Below are positions 7,667 to 17,778 of a stretch of DNA of 64,000 nt, in pieces. The first letter of the stretch is position 1; each line of letters begins with the position of its first letter. The notes under the pieces are model-generated. The model was not told the DNA's origin and searched no databases. It saw nothing but the letters and a program-made list of their open reading frames with translations. This stretch comes from Flammeovirgaceae bacterium UBA7330 (GTDB lineage: Bacteria; Bacteroidota; Bacteroidia; Cytophagales; Cyclobacteriaceae). The position numbers and the translations under genes were made by a program. The stretch lies in contig DKPQ01000011.1 of the NCBI GenBank assembly GCA_002471275.1, positions 1 through 64,000 on the forward strand, read 5' to 3'.

Positions 7667-9148
7667 ATGAACCAAATGGAAGAATATACTTCAGAAGAAA
7701 CTCCCCCCAAGGCAGGGGCAATGATTAATACCCTGCGTGCATTTGGTTACAATTTACAGACCGCAGTTGCTGACATCATTGATAATAGTATTTCTGCCAA
7801 GTCAGAAAATGTCTGGATAAGGTACGAGTGGAATGGAGAACAGTCATGGGTAACTATCACTGATGATGGGAATGGAATGACTAAAGAGGAGCTGGTTGAA
7901 GCCATGACTCCGGGGAGTAAGGACCCCAAGGATGATAGGGAAGAACATGATCTTGGTCGTTTTGGTCTGGGTTTAAAAACTTCCTCTTTTTCTCAATGCA
8001 AATCACTGACTGTAATTACGAAGAAGCATGATCATAACTTAGTTAAGAGGTGTTGGGACTTGGATTATGTTAATGAATCCGGAAAATGGAATTTGCTAGA
8101 TTATTTATCAGATTCGGTATTTGAGGGTGAATTGGCTCAGCTGAAAAGTGGTACAACAATTCTGTGGGAAAAACTTGACCGTTTAGTCGGTAACTCACAT
8201 GTCACAAATGAAGCCGCACGGTCAGTTTTTCTTGAACAATTCGAGTTGGTGGAGCAACACCTGAGCCTGGTTTTCCATAGGTATATTGAAAAGAAAAAAC
8301 TCACTATCTGGATGAATGACCAAAAGCTTGATCCCTGGGATCCATTTATGAAGGAATCATCAGGTGGTCAACTTGTTGCACGTGAGAGCCTGGATAATGA
8401 TCAGGTCAAGTTAAAATGCTATGTGTTGCCTCATATCTCAAAGCTTAGTTCAGAAGAGAGATTGTTGGCTAAAACAGATCAATGGTATAGTTTGCAGGGT
8501 TTTTACATCTACAGGAATAGCAGGTTGTTGCTCTACGGTGATTGGCTTGGTCTCTTTCAAAAGAATGAACATTTTAAAAATGCCAGAATTCTAATTGACA
8601 TTTCCAATAAACTTGATCATGATTGGAAAATAGATATTAAAAAAGCGACTGCCACTCCCTCTTTAATAGTCAGAAAAGATCTGATAAGATTGGGTAAAAT
8701 GACTCGCAAAGCCGCTGGAGCGGTTCACCGCTACAGAGGCAATCAGTTGATGCTGGACGATTCTATAAAAAGTTTTTCCTTTCAATCCGTTTGGAAAGCT
8801 CGGAAAACCAGAGATGATGCCAGACACTATTATATCAATTCAGAACATCCCCTGATAAAGGATCTGCTGGATAAGGAAACTATTAGCAGTGCTGAATTTA
8901 AAAGAATTTTAAAGTTAATCGGTGAAACTACACCAGTAGAATCGATTATTCAATTTCATAGCGAAGAACCAGAATCTCATGAGCTGAGGGATAATCAACC
9001 GGAACCGGATCATGGAACAATTGAGCTTGCCAGACTCATGTATAATTCTCTTAAATCAACAGGGCTTGCTAAAGAAGCTGCAATAAAGCAGATTTTCAAT
9101 ATTGAGCCCTTTAACCAATACACCCAACTGATTGAATATTTTGACTAA
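7667..9148 (+). CDS. MORC/MutL-like GHKL ATPase of a restriction-modification island
   Basis: A GHKL-fold ATPase resembling MutL, Hsp90 and MORC, predicted to act as an ATP-driven clamp or loading factor for the nuclease. ATP-binding motifs are complete: N box with ADIIDNS (35-41), G1 DDGNGM (66-71), G2 GRFGLGLKTSS (97-107), and a later SGTTILWEKLD that fits the G3-like strand. The remaining ~300 residues form the transducer-like and C-terminal part, including KIDIKKATATPS, which resembles the conserved lysine segment of the S5-like domain. Its stop overlaps the next start (TAATG), so translation is coupled to the Z1 gene. Comparative work by Aravind's group described such ATPases in restriction systems; biochemical function here is inference. 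Confidence 0.9.
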   Translation: MNQMEEYTSEETPPKAGAMINTLRAFGYNLQTAVADIIDNSISAKSENVWIRYEWNGEQSWVTITDDGNGMTKEELVEAMTPGSKDPKDDREEHDLGRFGLGLKTSSFSQCKSLTVITKKHDHNLVKRCWDLDYVNESGKWNLLDYLSDSVFEGELAQLKSGTTILWEKLDRLVGNSHVTNEAARSVFLEQFELVEQHLSLVFHRYIEKKKLTIWMNDQKLDPWDPFMKESSGGQLVARESLDNDQVKLKCYVLPHISKLSSEERLLAKTDQWYSLQGFYIYRNSRLLLYGDWLGLFQKNEHFKNARILIDISNKLDHDWKIDIKKATATPSLIVRKDLIRLGKMTRKAAGAVHRYRGNQLMLDDSIKSFSFQSVWKARKTRDDARHYYINSEHPLIKDLLDKETISSAEFKRILKLIGETTPVESIIQFHSEEPESHELRDNQPEPDHGTIELARLMYNSLKSTGLAKEAAIKQIFNIEPFNQYTQLIEYFD

Positions 9149-11943
9149 TGGATCAATTTGAAAGTGCCCGAAATATCGCTCATGTTCTTCTTGCGAAGTA
9201 TAACAGGGCCGAACTCACTGCAGATATCATTGCTGCAGAAGTAGAAAATGTATTCCTTATGCCAGGATTCGATCGTTCTGTCAAGGAAGATCTGATATCA
9301 CAACTGGAGGCTGATTTTGAGATCTATTCCGGGGAGGCCACTCAGCTGATTGACAAAGATGTAAAGCCTTGGTTAAGTGATGTTAAAGCATCAATTCAGT
9401 GGGAGTTATGGAATCGGTATCGTTCATATCTTAAAGCAAAAGATGGTTCTTTTCCTGTTGATAACCTCGATGATATCACAGACAAAATTCTGGATAAATG
9501 TATTAATCCTAAAACTCCCGGAGCATGGGACAGGAGAGGTATGGTTGTAGGTAATGTTCAATCAGGAAAGACTGCTAACTATACAGGATTGATCAACAAG
9601 GCAACAGATGCCGGTTATAAGCTAATTATAGTGATTGCTGGGATACACAATACCCTTCGCTCACAAACTCAGGTGCGAATTGATGAAGGATATATCGGAC
9701 GAAATAGCGCAGATTTAATATTAAGAGGCAAAACAAATCGTTTAGGCGTTGGAAATTACAAAGTTGACACAGAAATATATTCTTATACATCATCGGATGA
9801 TAAAGGGGACTTCAATAGAGGAATTGCTACTAGGTTAAGTGTGCCAATTGGAGGCAAAAGTCCCACTGTGTTAGTCATAAAAAAGAATAAAAGCGTTTTA
9901 GAAAACCTTATACTTTGGTTGAATCAATCTGCTGCTGATGATTCATCGGGTAACCGAAAGATTCATAATGTTCCTGTTTTAGTAATTGATGATGAAGCTG
10001 ATAATGCATCAGTTAATTCAGGAACTGAATTGGACGTGAAAACAATTAACCGGCTTATCCGAACTTTGTTAAACCTTTTCAGTCAAAATACCTTCATTGG
10101 ATATACGGCAACCCCATATGCTAATCTATTTATCCCAGCAACCTGGCATGAAGAGCTTGAAACCATGGTCAAGGATATACAATTAAAGGTTGGTGAAGAC
10201 CTGTTCCCGAGAGACTTTATTATCAATATTCCACCTCCATCAAATTATATTGGAGCGGCACAGGTTTTTGGGTTTGAGAATGAAAAAACAGGAGAACAAT
10301 TTGAAGGATTGGACATAATCAGGAGTGTCTCAGATCAGGAAGGTTTTTTCCTTGAGACACATTGGGATTCCAGGGGATTTGAAAGACAAAGGCTACCTGA
10401 GGATTTACCTGAGGATGTACCCGTATCTTTGAAAGAAGCCATCCGTTCCTTTATCCTGACTTGTGCAGTGAGGCGACTGAGAGGTCATGATAAAAAACAC
10501 AACTCCATGCTTATCCATGTGGCGCTCAGAGTTGCATGGATTGATCGCATTGCCTGGTTGGTGAATGAAATTCTAAGAGATTATAAGCGGCAAATCAAAT
10601 CCGGACAGGGTAATCTGCTGTCCGAACTGGAAGAACTCTATAAAGATGATTTCATTCCTACAACGGAAGAGGTACTGGAAAATCTGACATACTCTGATCC
10701 AAAAATCAAAATATATGATTGGGATAGGGTTAAGTCGGAATTGATAAATGCAGTAACTAAGATTGACGTCCGTGCTGTTCACGGTACAAAAAAGACGCGT
10801 GATCTTGAATATCACAATATTGAGGAAATAAACTACAGCAAATATGAAAACGGTTTATCAGTAATAGCAGTTGGAGGAAATAAACTGGCACGTGGGATTA
10901 CATTGGAAGGTTTATCAATAAGTTACTATCTACGTACTACCCGAATGTATGATTCTCTTATGCAGATGGGTAGGTGGTTCGGTTACAGGCCGGGATATGT
11001 TGATCTGTGCAGATTATATACAACCGAACAACTGGTAAACTGGTATCGTCACGTGACTATGGCTACTGAGGAAATGCGGGCAGATTTTGACGAATTGGCT
11101 GCCAGAAATCTGCGCCCTGAGGATTTTCAGTTAAAGGTCCGGACACATCCGGGGATGCTACTCATTACCTCTCTTGCCAGGATGAGGGATCATGAGCGAA
11201 TACAAGTAGGCTTTTCAGGTAAACTGATTCAGACGTATGCATTTGATAAATCATCCTCTGTAGTTGATTTGAACTACCAGGCATTTACAAATCTACTAAA
11301 CCGACTTGCCGGTCCTGAAATGCAGGAATCTAATCGAGGCATTAATGGCTTACTATGGAATAATGTGAGTTCAAATATCATTTCAGATTTTATTGCGTCC
11401 TATCGTTCGGGCTACATCCGCAGTGATATTCTAAGGGCATACATTGAAAAACAAAATCAAAATGGTAAGCTTAACAACTGGTCAGTTGCAATTATTCTCA
11501 ATACGGGTAATACCATAACTACAAAAGGGGATCTCAGTGGTAAACCTGTTAAACAACATACGTTTACCTGGAGTGATGGAAATATTACAGGTGGACTCCC
11601 CGCGCGTAATCTTGAAAACGGTCTGACAGAACTAAGTGTAAAGGGAAATAAAAATGCTATTCTTGACAAAAGGGCCAGAATGATAGATCTGCAATTTGCT
11701 TCTGAACCAACTGAGCAGGAAATAAAGGATAAACGCAATAGTGAAGGAATCCCTCTACTTGTAATTATGCCTTTAGATCCGAGAGTATCTCCTGATCTGG
11801 ATGAGAAAATCCCTTTGGTTGGTTTTGGTTTGGTGTTCCCGGAATTTGATGGAGAGGAAACTTACGAATATGCTGCGAGACCTCTTCAGGCTGAATTTGA
11901 AGAAACTCTGCAGGAAGATGACGATACGGAAGATGATGACTGA
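9148..11943 (+). CDS. Z1 domain helicase-like ATPase
   Basis: A 931-aa Z1-family protein, a superfamily-II helicase-like P-loop ATPase found in MORC-type restriction islands and predicted to translocate or remodel DNA for the nuclease. Seen directly: Walker A GNVQSGKT (135-142), Walker B VIDDEAD (about 279-285), a motif-III-like GYTATPYANLF, and a C-terminal lobe motif with GGNKLARGITLEGL and MGRWFGYRPGY, where the arginines fit the arginine-finger position. The N-terminal ~120 residues are helical and the C-terminus is very acidic (EDDDTEDDD). The start ATG overlaps the ATPase stop by one base, and the end overlaps the nuclease gene by 8 bases. Confidence 0.93.
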   Translation: MDQFESARNIAHVLLAKYNRAELTADIIAAEVENVFLMPGFDRSVKEDLISQLEADFEIYSGEATQLIDKDVKPWLSDVKASIQWELWNRYRSYLKAKDGSFPVDNLDDITDKILDKCINPKTPGAWDRRGMVVGNVQSGKTANYTGLINKATDAGYKLIIVIAGIHNTLRSQTQVRIDEGYIGRNSADLILRGKTNRLGVGNYKVDTEIYSYTSSDDKGDFNRGIATRLSVPIGGKSPTVLVIKKNKSVLENLILWLNQSAADDSSGNRKIHNVPVLVIDDEADNASVNSGTELDVKTINRLIRTLLNLFSQNTFIGYTATPYANLFIPATWHEELETMVKDIQLKVGEDLFPRDFIINIPPPSNYIGAAQVFGFENEKTGEQFEGLDIIRSVSDQEGFFLETHWDSRGFERQRLPEDLPEDVPVSLKEAIRSFILTCAVRRLRGHDKKHNSMLIHVALRVAWIDRIAWLVNEILRDYKRQIKSGQGNLLSELEELYKDDFIPTTEEVLENLTYSDPKIKIYDWDRVKSELINAVTKIDVRAVHGTKKTRDLEYHNIEEINYSKYENGLSVIAVGGNKLARGITLEGLSISYYLRTTRMYDSLMQMGRWFGYRPGYVDLCRLYTTEQLVNWYRHVTMATEEMRADFDELAARNLRPEDFQLKVRTHPGMLLITSLARMRDHERIQVGFSGKLIQTYAFDKSSSVVDLNYQAFTNLLNRLAGPEMQESNRGINGLLWNNVSSNIISDFIASYRSGYIRSDILRAYIEKQNQNGKLNNWSVAIILNTGNTITTKGDLSGKPVKQHTFTWSDGNITGGLPARNLENGLTELSVKGNKNAILDKRARMIDLQFASEPTEQEIKDKRNSEGIPLLVIMPLDPRVSPDLDEKIPLVGFGLVFPEFDGEETYEYAARPLQAEFEETLQEDDDTEDDD

Positions 11944-12925
11944 CATAAAACAAATATGGGTTAAGCAGGAATCTGCCTCGGGAAAGAATGTCGTGAGAAA
12001 AAGGGTTGAATCCATCCTTGGATTGAATTGTTTTATTGGTCTTATAGGAGTTACAGGGGCAAGAATGTTTCAAATGGAACTGGATACTTCCCTGCCAGTC
12101 CATAAAAACTTCCTGAGAAAGTTTCGTGGAGTAGAAATACAAGCAATTCCCTTTAGCCAATCCCATATTGAATATACAATCATTCTGCTCGAAAAGGAGC
12201 TGACAGAAATTTTCACATTATTTATAGAGGACATTATTGAAAAACTTGGACCGGTCGCTGAACCTCAACATGCACTAACGATAATCTATCAAAGGGTCAA
12301 TTATTGGAAAAAATTATTTGCCCGTGTATCAGGGGAATTTTTAACACCACAACAACAGCGTGGTCTGTTTGGTGAGTTGTATTTTCTGTCATTGCTACTT
12401 GATCGTAATGAAAATAAACAATCAGTCCTTGATTCATGGCAAGGCGTTTTGGGTGCGAACCAAGACTTTACATTTAACTATAATGCAGTTGAAATTAAAA
12501 CGACAAAGGCAAACAACCCTTCTTTGAATATTTCAAATGAATTACAATTGGATTATTCCTCTTGGAATTCTTTGTTTTTGGGTGTGGTCTTGGTAAACGA
12601 ATCAGCCGGTTCAATAAACTCTCTTAGTAGTATAATTAATGAAATATTAGATGGTCTAGCCTTCAATATTGAGCTAGTGAATGCCTTTAAAGTAAAACTT
12701 GGATTTGCTGGTATCGAAGAAGAAGCTATTGATGCTTACTCGGAGATCAGTTTTACCCCCAGAAACATTCGTTTATTCAATGTCAAGAATGGTTTTCCAG
12801 TAATCACCCCTGAATCCTTAAATAGCGATTCAATCCACAATGTCAAATATCAGATTGACATTGCCGCTTGTTCCTCTTTTGAGGTTCAAGAAGAAGATGT
12901 TTTCCCCATCCTGTTTGATAAATAG
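11936..12925 (+). CDS. PD-(D/E)XK motif nuclease (DUF4420-like)
   Basis: The likely restriction nuclease of the island. Starting at the ATG 11936-11938 it is 329 aa and overlaps the Z1 gene by 8 bases; the longer reading to 11801 would overlap the Z1 gene by over 140 bases and gives a low-complexity basic N-terminus, so I reject it. The restriction-fold core is visible: QQRGLFGELYFLSLLL (conserved E), then NQDFTFNYNAVEIKTTK, giving D and the E-x-K pair, followed by N and Q residues. The family is annotated as PD-(D/E)XK motif protein. The stop is 3 bases before the AIPR gene start. Confidence 0.88.
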   Translation: MTDIKQIWVKQESASGKNVVRKRVESILGLNCFIGLIGVTGARMFQMELDTSLPVHKNFLRKFRGVEIQAIPFSQSHIEYTIILLEKELTEIFTLFIEDIIEKLGPVAEPQHALTIIYQRVNYWKKLFARVSGEFLTPQQQRGLFGELYFLSLLLDRNENKQSVLDSWQGVLGANQDFTFNYNAVEIKTTKANNPSLNISNELQLDYSSWNSLFLGVVLVNESAGSINSLSSIINEILDGLAFNIELVNAFKVKLGFAGIEEEAIDAYSEISFTPRNIRLFNVKNGFPVITPESLNSDSIHNVKYQIDIAACSSFEVQEEDVFPILFDK

Positions 12926-12928
12926 AAA

Positions 12929-15289
12929 ATGGCTGAACACACAGATTTTGAATTGGAACAATTCCTTGTGGAACTTCATAATGAAGTGAATGCATTGGCA
13001 TATTCTGATTCGGATGGGGAATCAAAAGAAAACAAATTCACTGAATACGTAATGGAGATTCTGTCGGAAGCTGGTGAGACAGAAGGGACAAGACTTTGTC
13101 CCTATGAAAAGGAAAATAAATGGGAAAACATTCAATTCAAGATTAATGGTTACGCTATTCAGGATGGATTTGAATCGGTCGATGTTTTTATATCAAGTTT
13201 CATGGATTCAAGCCAGATCTACCGTGTTACTAAATCAGAATTTGACAAATTGATTAAATGGCCCTTAGACTTTCTGAATTCGGCTCTAAAGGGTTACCTG
13301 GTAGATATAGAGCCGTCAAACGAAGCGCATGGTTTAGCAAAGTTGATAAGGGATAATCGCAATGATATAGTAAGGGTCAATGTTTTTATTCTTTCAAATG
13401 GTAATATTCCTCATGACCCACCAAAGAATTATAAAATGAAGGGGTTTGAGGAAATGGCATTTAACTTTCATATTTGGGATGCTGAGCGATTACATAGGTT
13501 ATCGCAATCAAAAAACAATAGAGAACCCATTGAAATTGATTTTGAGACAACCTTGGGTGAGGTAATCCCTTGTTTGTCTATGCCGTCAAAAAATGATCTG
13601 TATGAGTGCTATCTTGCTATTGTACCTGGCAGCATCTTGGCAACACTTTACAAAAACTATGGTACAAGGCTATTGGAAAGTAATGTCAGAGCATTTTTGC
13701 AACAAACCGGCTCAGTTAATAAAGGAATAAGAGATACAATTCGGGACGAACCACACATGTTTCTACCCTATAACAATGGGTTGGCAACAACAGCACAGGA
13801 AGTAAAAACTAAAATCCTTGAAAACGGCAAGCTAGTAATTACTGGCGTTAAAGATTTTCAAATTGTAAATGGCGGGCAAACTACAGCTTCTTTATATCAT
13901 ACAGCAAAAAAATTTAAAGCAGATATTTCAGGCGTTTTCGTGCAGATGAAATTGACTGTGATCAAGGATGAGGATAAAAAGAATGAAACCGTCCCATACA
14001 TTTCAAGGTTCGCAAATAGTCAGAATAAAGTTTCTGAACTTGATCTTACGTCGAATAACCCTTTTCTGCAGCGGCTCGAAGAACTTTCCCGAACAACTTT
14101 TGCAGTCGATAGTGAAGATTCTAATAAGCAAACTATTTGGTTTTTTGAAAGGGTAAAAGGACAATATCGTGAAGCATTAAATAAAGAGCCTACAAAAAGT
14201 AAAAAGGATGCATTTCTTTTAAAAAACCCCAGAAGCCAGGTTATTATCAAATCAGAAATTGCAAAGTACTTTAATATATTTAATCAGTACCCGTATCATG
14301 TTTCTAAGGGAGCCCAGAAAAACTACAACTTTTTCCTAAAGGAGGTAGAACAGGAGTTCAAAAAATCAAAACCAGGTAGGCTGTATTGGCAAGATACTGT
14401 GGCCTTAGCCATTCTTTTTAAAGCTACTGATAGACTGTTCGGACGCAAAAATCAGGATGCTATAGGAGATACCAACATTAAGTCTCATACTGTTGCATAC
14501 GCACTCTCATATTTCCATTTTCTGACAAAGAATTTGATAAATCTTGATCAGATATGGATTGAACAAACTATTAGAGAAGATCTCTTAAAGGAAATAAAGA
14601 AAGTACTAATCTATGTCTATAATTTTTTGAATTCCTTGGATGTCGCGCTAATAAGTGAAGCTGCAAAAGCAGAAAAGACATGGAAATTGCTGAGGGAATC
14701 AAAGGATCATCCGATTGATATGGCTGTTGTTGCTAATTACTTGACCCGGGAAGTAGATTTTAAGAAAAGGTATAAGTCGGATGCAGAAGATTCAGAGGAA
14801 GTAGCACTGTATGATAATCTCCAGAAAATTACTTCTATGGGACTAAGGTTTTGGGATGGTTTGTGCATTTACAATTCTGGCAATCAGATTTTTAATAAAT
14901 ATCAGGAAAACTTTTTAAGCCTGATTCGGAAGAAACTAATGGATTCAGGAACATTAACACAAATAGAAATTGAAAAAGGAGTTGAAATCCTTGATCATCT
15001 AAAGAACTACTCTCTTGATATTGAAAATGTTATCACACTCAGCAAGCTGAGTGATAGGGAAATTGCAGACCCCTTGTTGATCTATAACAGATTAAGAAAG
15101 CTTACAGATTCTGATTGGGCAAAGATTATTGATTTGGGTGAACAAAGTGGAGCTCTATCGTTTAATGAGATTAGCGTAATAAGATCAGTAATGAGAAAGC
15201 TGAAGTTAAAAGAAGGTATCGACATAAAAAGGATGATGATTATAGAGGGGGCACTCAAAAAGCTTAAGAAATTTGGAATTAGTTATTGA
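12929..15289 (+). CDS. AIPR family (abortive infection phage resistance) protein
   Basis: A 786-aa AIPR-family protein, linked to phage resistance; its molecular role is not settled. Family hallmarks are visible in the middle: NVRAFLQQTGSVNKGIRDT, FLPYNNGLATTAQEV and DFQIVNGGQTTASLYH. The region after ~500 is helical and probably a scaffold. The gene starts 3 bases after the nuclease stop and is the last gene of the island, with no obvious terminator before the next promoter region. Its AT-rich composition matches the preceding four genes, suggesting the island moved as a unit. Confidence 0.92.
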   Translation: MAEHTDFELEQFLVELHNEVNALAYSDSDGESKENKFTEYVMEILSEAGETEGTRLCPYEKENKWENIQFKINGYAIQDGFESVDVFISSFMDSSQIYRVTKSEFDKLIKWPLDFLNSALKGYLVDIEPSNEAHGLAKLIRDNRNDIVRVNVFILSNGNIPHDPPKNYKMKGFEEMAFNFHIWDAERLHRLSQSKNNREPIEIDFETTLGEVIPCLSMPSKNDLYECYLAIVPGSILATLYKNYGTRLLESNVRAFLQQTGSVNKGIRDTIRDEPHMFLPYNNGLATTAQEVKTKILENGKLVITGVKDFQIVNGGQTTASLYHTAKKFKADISGVFVQMKLTVIKDEDKKNETVPYISRFANSQNKVSELDLTSNNPFLQRLEELSRTTFAVDSEDSNKQTIWFFERVKGQYREALNKEPTKSKKDAFLLKNPRSQVIIKSEIAKYFNIFNQYPYHVSKGAQKNYNFFLKEVEQEFKKSKPGRLYWQDTVALAILFKATDRLFGRKNQDAIGDTNIKSHTVAYALSYFHFLTKNLINLDQIWIEQTIREDLLKEIKKVLIYVYNFLNSLDVALISEAAKAEKTWKLLRESKDHPIDMAVVANYLTREVDFKKRYKSDAEDSEEVALYDNLQKITSMGLRFWDGLCIYNSGNQIFNKYQENFLSLIRKKLMDSGTLTQIEIEKGVEILDHLKNYSLDIENVITLSKLSDREIADPLLIYNRLRKLTDSDWAKIIDLGEQSGALSFNEISVIRSVMRKLKLKEGIDIKRMMIIEGALKKLKKFGISY

Positions 15290-15420
15290 AACAGAGGTTG
15301 TTTGGTTAAAACTTCATAAAACAAACGCCTCCTTCAAGAAAGCGCTTTCTTTTGAATGCTGCTATCGCCCCCGAGATTTGTTTAATTATATTTAGCAACT
15401 AAACCATTATCTCCCACCTC

Positions 15421-15912
15421 ATGAACCCAAGCCTACTCATCATCCTTCTTTGCGGAACCTTTTTCTTGCTTATGTTCCTCTATTTCGTCCCGGTAAATCT
15501 CTGGATCACTGCGATCTTTTCCGGGGTGAAGATTGAGCTGATACAATTAGTCTTTATGCGGATTCGCAAGTCACCCGTAAAGGACATTGTAAATGCGCTC
15601 ATTATCAATACCAAAGCCGGGGTCAAAATCACCAGCACCGACCTGGAGACACATGCCCTGGCCGGAGGGGATGTGAATGCACTTACCAAAGCCCTGATCA
15701 AAGCCAAAAAAGAAGGAATTGAGGTCACACTGCAAGAGCTCACGGCACAGGACCTCGCTGGTAATGATCTCATGGCGTTTCTGGAAAAATCAAAGTCGAT
15801 GAATCGATCCAAAACCCAGGACCTCAGGCAAAGCATGAGCTACAAGATCATGAACGACCTTACTGAAGACCAGGTGGTGGAGCTGGGTAAGTTTTTGGAG
15901 AGGATGGGGTGA
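15421..15912 (+). CDS. Stand-alone FloA N-terminal domain protein (truncated flotillin-like)
   Basis: Residues 1 to about 128 follow the start of bacterial FloA: a membrane helix (LLIILLCGTFFLLMFLYFVP), then LWITAIFSGVKI, MRIRKSPVKDIVNALI, KAGVKITSTDLETHALAGG and ALIKAKKEGIEV...LAGNDL. FloA proteins are ~330 aa and continue into the SPFH and coiled-coil parts. Here the protein stops at 163 aa after an unrelated 35-residue tail (LTEDQVVELGKFLERMG). There is no frameshift in view; the next 60 bases contain a terminator. It may be a gene remnant or a separate small membrane protein. Without SPFH it should not assemble like flotillin. Confidence 0.8.
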   Translation: MNPSLLIILLCGTFFLLMFLYFVPVNLWITAIFSGVKIELIQLVFMRIRKSPVKDIVNALIINTKAGVKITSTDLETHALAGGDVNALTKALIKAKKEGIEVTLQELTAQDLAGNDLMAFLEKSKSMNRSKTQDLRQSMSYKIMNDLTEDQVVELGKFLERMG

Positions 15913-15933
15913 TGATGAATATCATTTACACAA

Positions 15934-15962
15934 AAAACCACTTTCTAACGGAAAGCGGTTTT
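15934..15962. terminator. Bidirectional terminator
   Basis: Stem AAAACCACTTTC (15934-15945) with GAAAGCGGTTTT (15951-15962) and a short loop; A-run on one side and T-run on the other. It serves the convergent FloA-like gene (+) and DUF885 gene (-). Confidence 0.75.
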
Positions 15963-15978
15963 ATAAGAATGTTGCCCT

Positions 15979-17778
15979 TTATTGGGCCTGCGAAGATTCT
16001 TCAATCCATCGCTTGACCTTTGATTCTAACAAGGCAAGTGGAAGATCTCCATCCTTTAGTATCTGATTATGGAATTCTCTAATATCAAATTGGTTACCTA
16101 AGGTTTCTTCAGCTTTTTTTCGCAAGGCTAATATGGTGAGTTGACCGATCTTATAACTAGTAGCCTGCCCTGGCATAACCATATACCTTTCAACTTCAGC
16201 AGTGACTGATGCCTCACTTTCTGGCTCATTATCAAGTGAGAATTGAATAGCCTCTTCCCGCGTCCAATCCTTATAATGAAGACCCACATCCACTACTAAC
16301 CTTATGGCCCGATGCATCTCCATGCCAAGCATTCCAAAGTATTGGTAGGAATCAGAATATAAGCCAAGTTCTTTGCCGAGTGATTCAGCATAGAGTCCCC
16401 AACCTTCACCAGAGGCATTAAACATGAATAATTTTCTAAATTCCTTCATGTTGTTATTGTCAAACAATAAGCTTGCCTGATAGTGGTGTCCTGGAATAGC
16501 TTCGTGTAGAAATAATGCTTCATCTCGGTAAATATTATATGCCTTCACATCAGGAATTGGAATATGGAAAGTGCCTGGAGTAGCCCTGTCTGGTGTGCCC
16601 GGCATATAGGTTGCCTGGGCTGATGATTCACGGAATGCCTCTACACGTTTTACTTCAAAAGGGTAGTCAGGAATATTTATAAACAAATCTTTTAGCTTTG
16701 GTTTTATCGTTTCGTGTATTTCATGAAAGTGTTCGATCACCTGTTCAGGTTTGGTATAAGGCATTAAGTCAGGATTCGTGCGAATGTGCTCAAAGAAATC
16801 AGAAAGAGTTCCCTTAAATCCGACTTTATCCTTTATGATTTCCATTTCATTTCTTATCCGATGAATTTCACTCATTCCAAGATTAAATATTGAGTCTGGT
16901 GATAGATTGGTTGTTGTATTGATCTTTAATAGCTGCTTATAAATGGACTTACCATTGGGTATGGATGAAATACCATCTGTTGATCGTGGATTATTCAAGT
17001 AATCATTTTTAAGGAAGTCACTGATCTTTTCATATCTTGGAGATAACTCATTTTCGATAAGTGAGGTAAAATTTTTAGCTAATCTCAAGCTATCTTCCTG
17101 AGAAACCTGATGAGGCATATTTTTTATCGGGATATAGAAAATGTTTTCCTGAATAGGCGTTGCGACAAAGCCTTCCCATTGAGGTATAGTTTTTTCTATA
17201 ATCGTTTTTGGTAGTTTATATCCCAATTCGAGTCCTCTTTGCATGTTGATTAGAGCTTGGTCTAGCCACATGGAATAATCTTGGAGCCTACTTAACCAGT
17301 TGTCGTAATCCTGAACCGTATTAAAAGGTTGAAAGCTACTCCCAGTTCCCATCATTGTGATGAGTGTGCTTAGAGGTAGAAATTGGTCAATAGGAAGCAT
17401 TTTGTTGCTTATGAAAAAATTGACATAAGTTGGGTCTGTTTCAAGTAGTGTTTCACAATACCACTTCAGAATTTCATAGTTCAATAAATCATCCCCGGAT
17501 AGTTTATCAGCGTCATACTTATTCAGTTCAATAAGAAATGAGTTGAAATGGCTTTGAGTAAGTTGGGAGTGTTTATTTGTGAGATAATTTGGGAGTGTAT
17601 CCATTTTCCCTGTTACCCCCATTGAATTTCCGATGATAGGATCAAGATTCAGACTCTCCTCATAAAATCTGTCAAAAAGCTCATTAATTGGTGGTAAGTC
17701 TTCAGTAGCGTTTTGTTCTGAATTAGTGGTACAGGCAAATAATGCTATACCCAGGAGCAGGGGATATATCTTTCTCAT
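15979..17778 (-). CDS. DUF885 family lipoprotein, predicted zinc peptidase-like
   Basis: A 599-aa exported lipoprotein: a signal peptide with lipobox LFAC, lipidated Cys16. The DUF885 domain fills the mature protein. The conserved motif HEAIPGHH (425-432) fits an HExxxGH-type zinc site, followed by ASGEGWGLYAESL, the usual third-ligand region, and near the end YMVMPGQATSYKIG, a DUF885 hallmark. Distant relatives are metallopeptidases, so a secreted peptidase is likely but the substrate is unknown. It faces the FloA-like gene across a shared terminator. Upstream (17779-18740) is non-coding. Confidence 0.9.
   Translation of the reverse strand: MRKIYPLLLGIALFACTTNSEQNATEDLPPINELFDRFYEESLNLDPIIGNSMGVTGKMDTLPNYLTNKHSQLTQSHFNSFLIELNKYDADKLSGDDLLNYEILKWYCETLLETDPTYVNFFISNKMLPIDQFLPLSTLITMMGTGSSFQPFNTVQDYDNWLSRLQDYSMWLDQALINMQRGLELGYKLPKTIIEKTIPQWEGFVATPIQENIFYIPIKNMPHQVSQEDSLRLAKNFTSLIENELSPRYEKISDFLKNDYLNNPRSTDGISSIPNGKSIYKQLLKINTTTNLSPDSIFNLGMSEIHRIRNEMEIIKDKVGFKGTLSDFFEHIRTNPDLMPYTKPEQVIEHFHEIHETIKPKLKDLFINIPDYPFEVKRVEAFRESSAQATYMPGTPDRATPGTFHIPIPDVKAYNIYRDEALFLHEAIPGHHYQASLLFDNNNMKEFRKLFMFNASGEGWGLYAESLGKELGLYSDSYQYFGMLGMEMHRAIRLVVDVGLHYKDWTREEAIQFSLDNEPESEASVTAEVERYMVMPGQATSYKIGQLTILALRKKAEETLGNQFDIREFHNQILKDGDLPLALLESKVKRWIEESSQAQ

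Noticed and set aside
11801..11935. Upstream extension of the PD-(D/E)XK nuclease gene
   Set aside because: It would lie entirely inside the Z1 gene and encodes a basic low-complexity stretch; the ATG at 11936 gives the usual short overlap.
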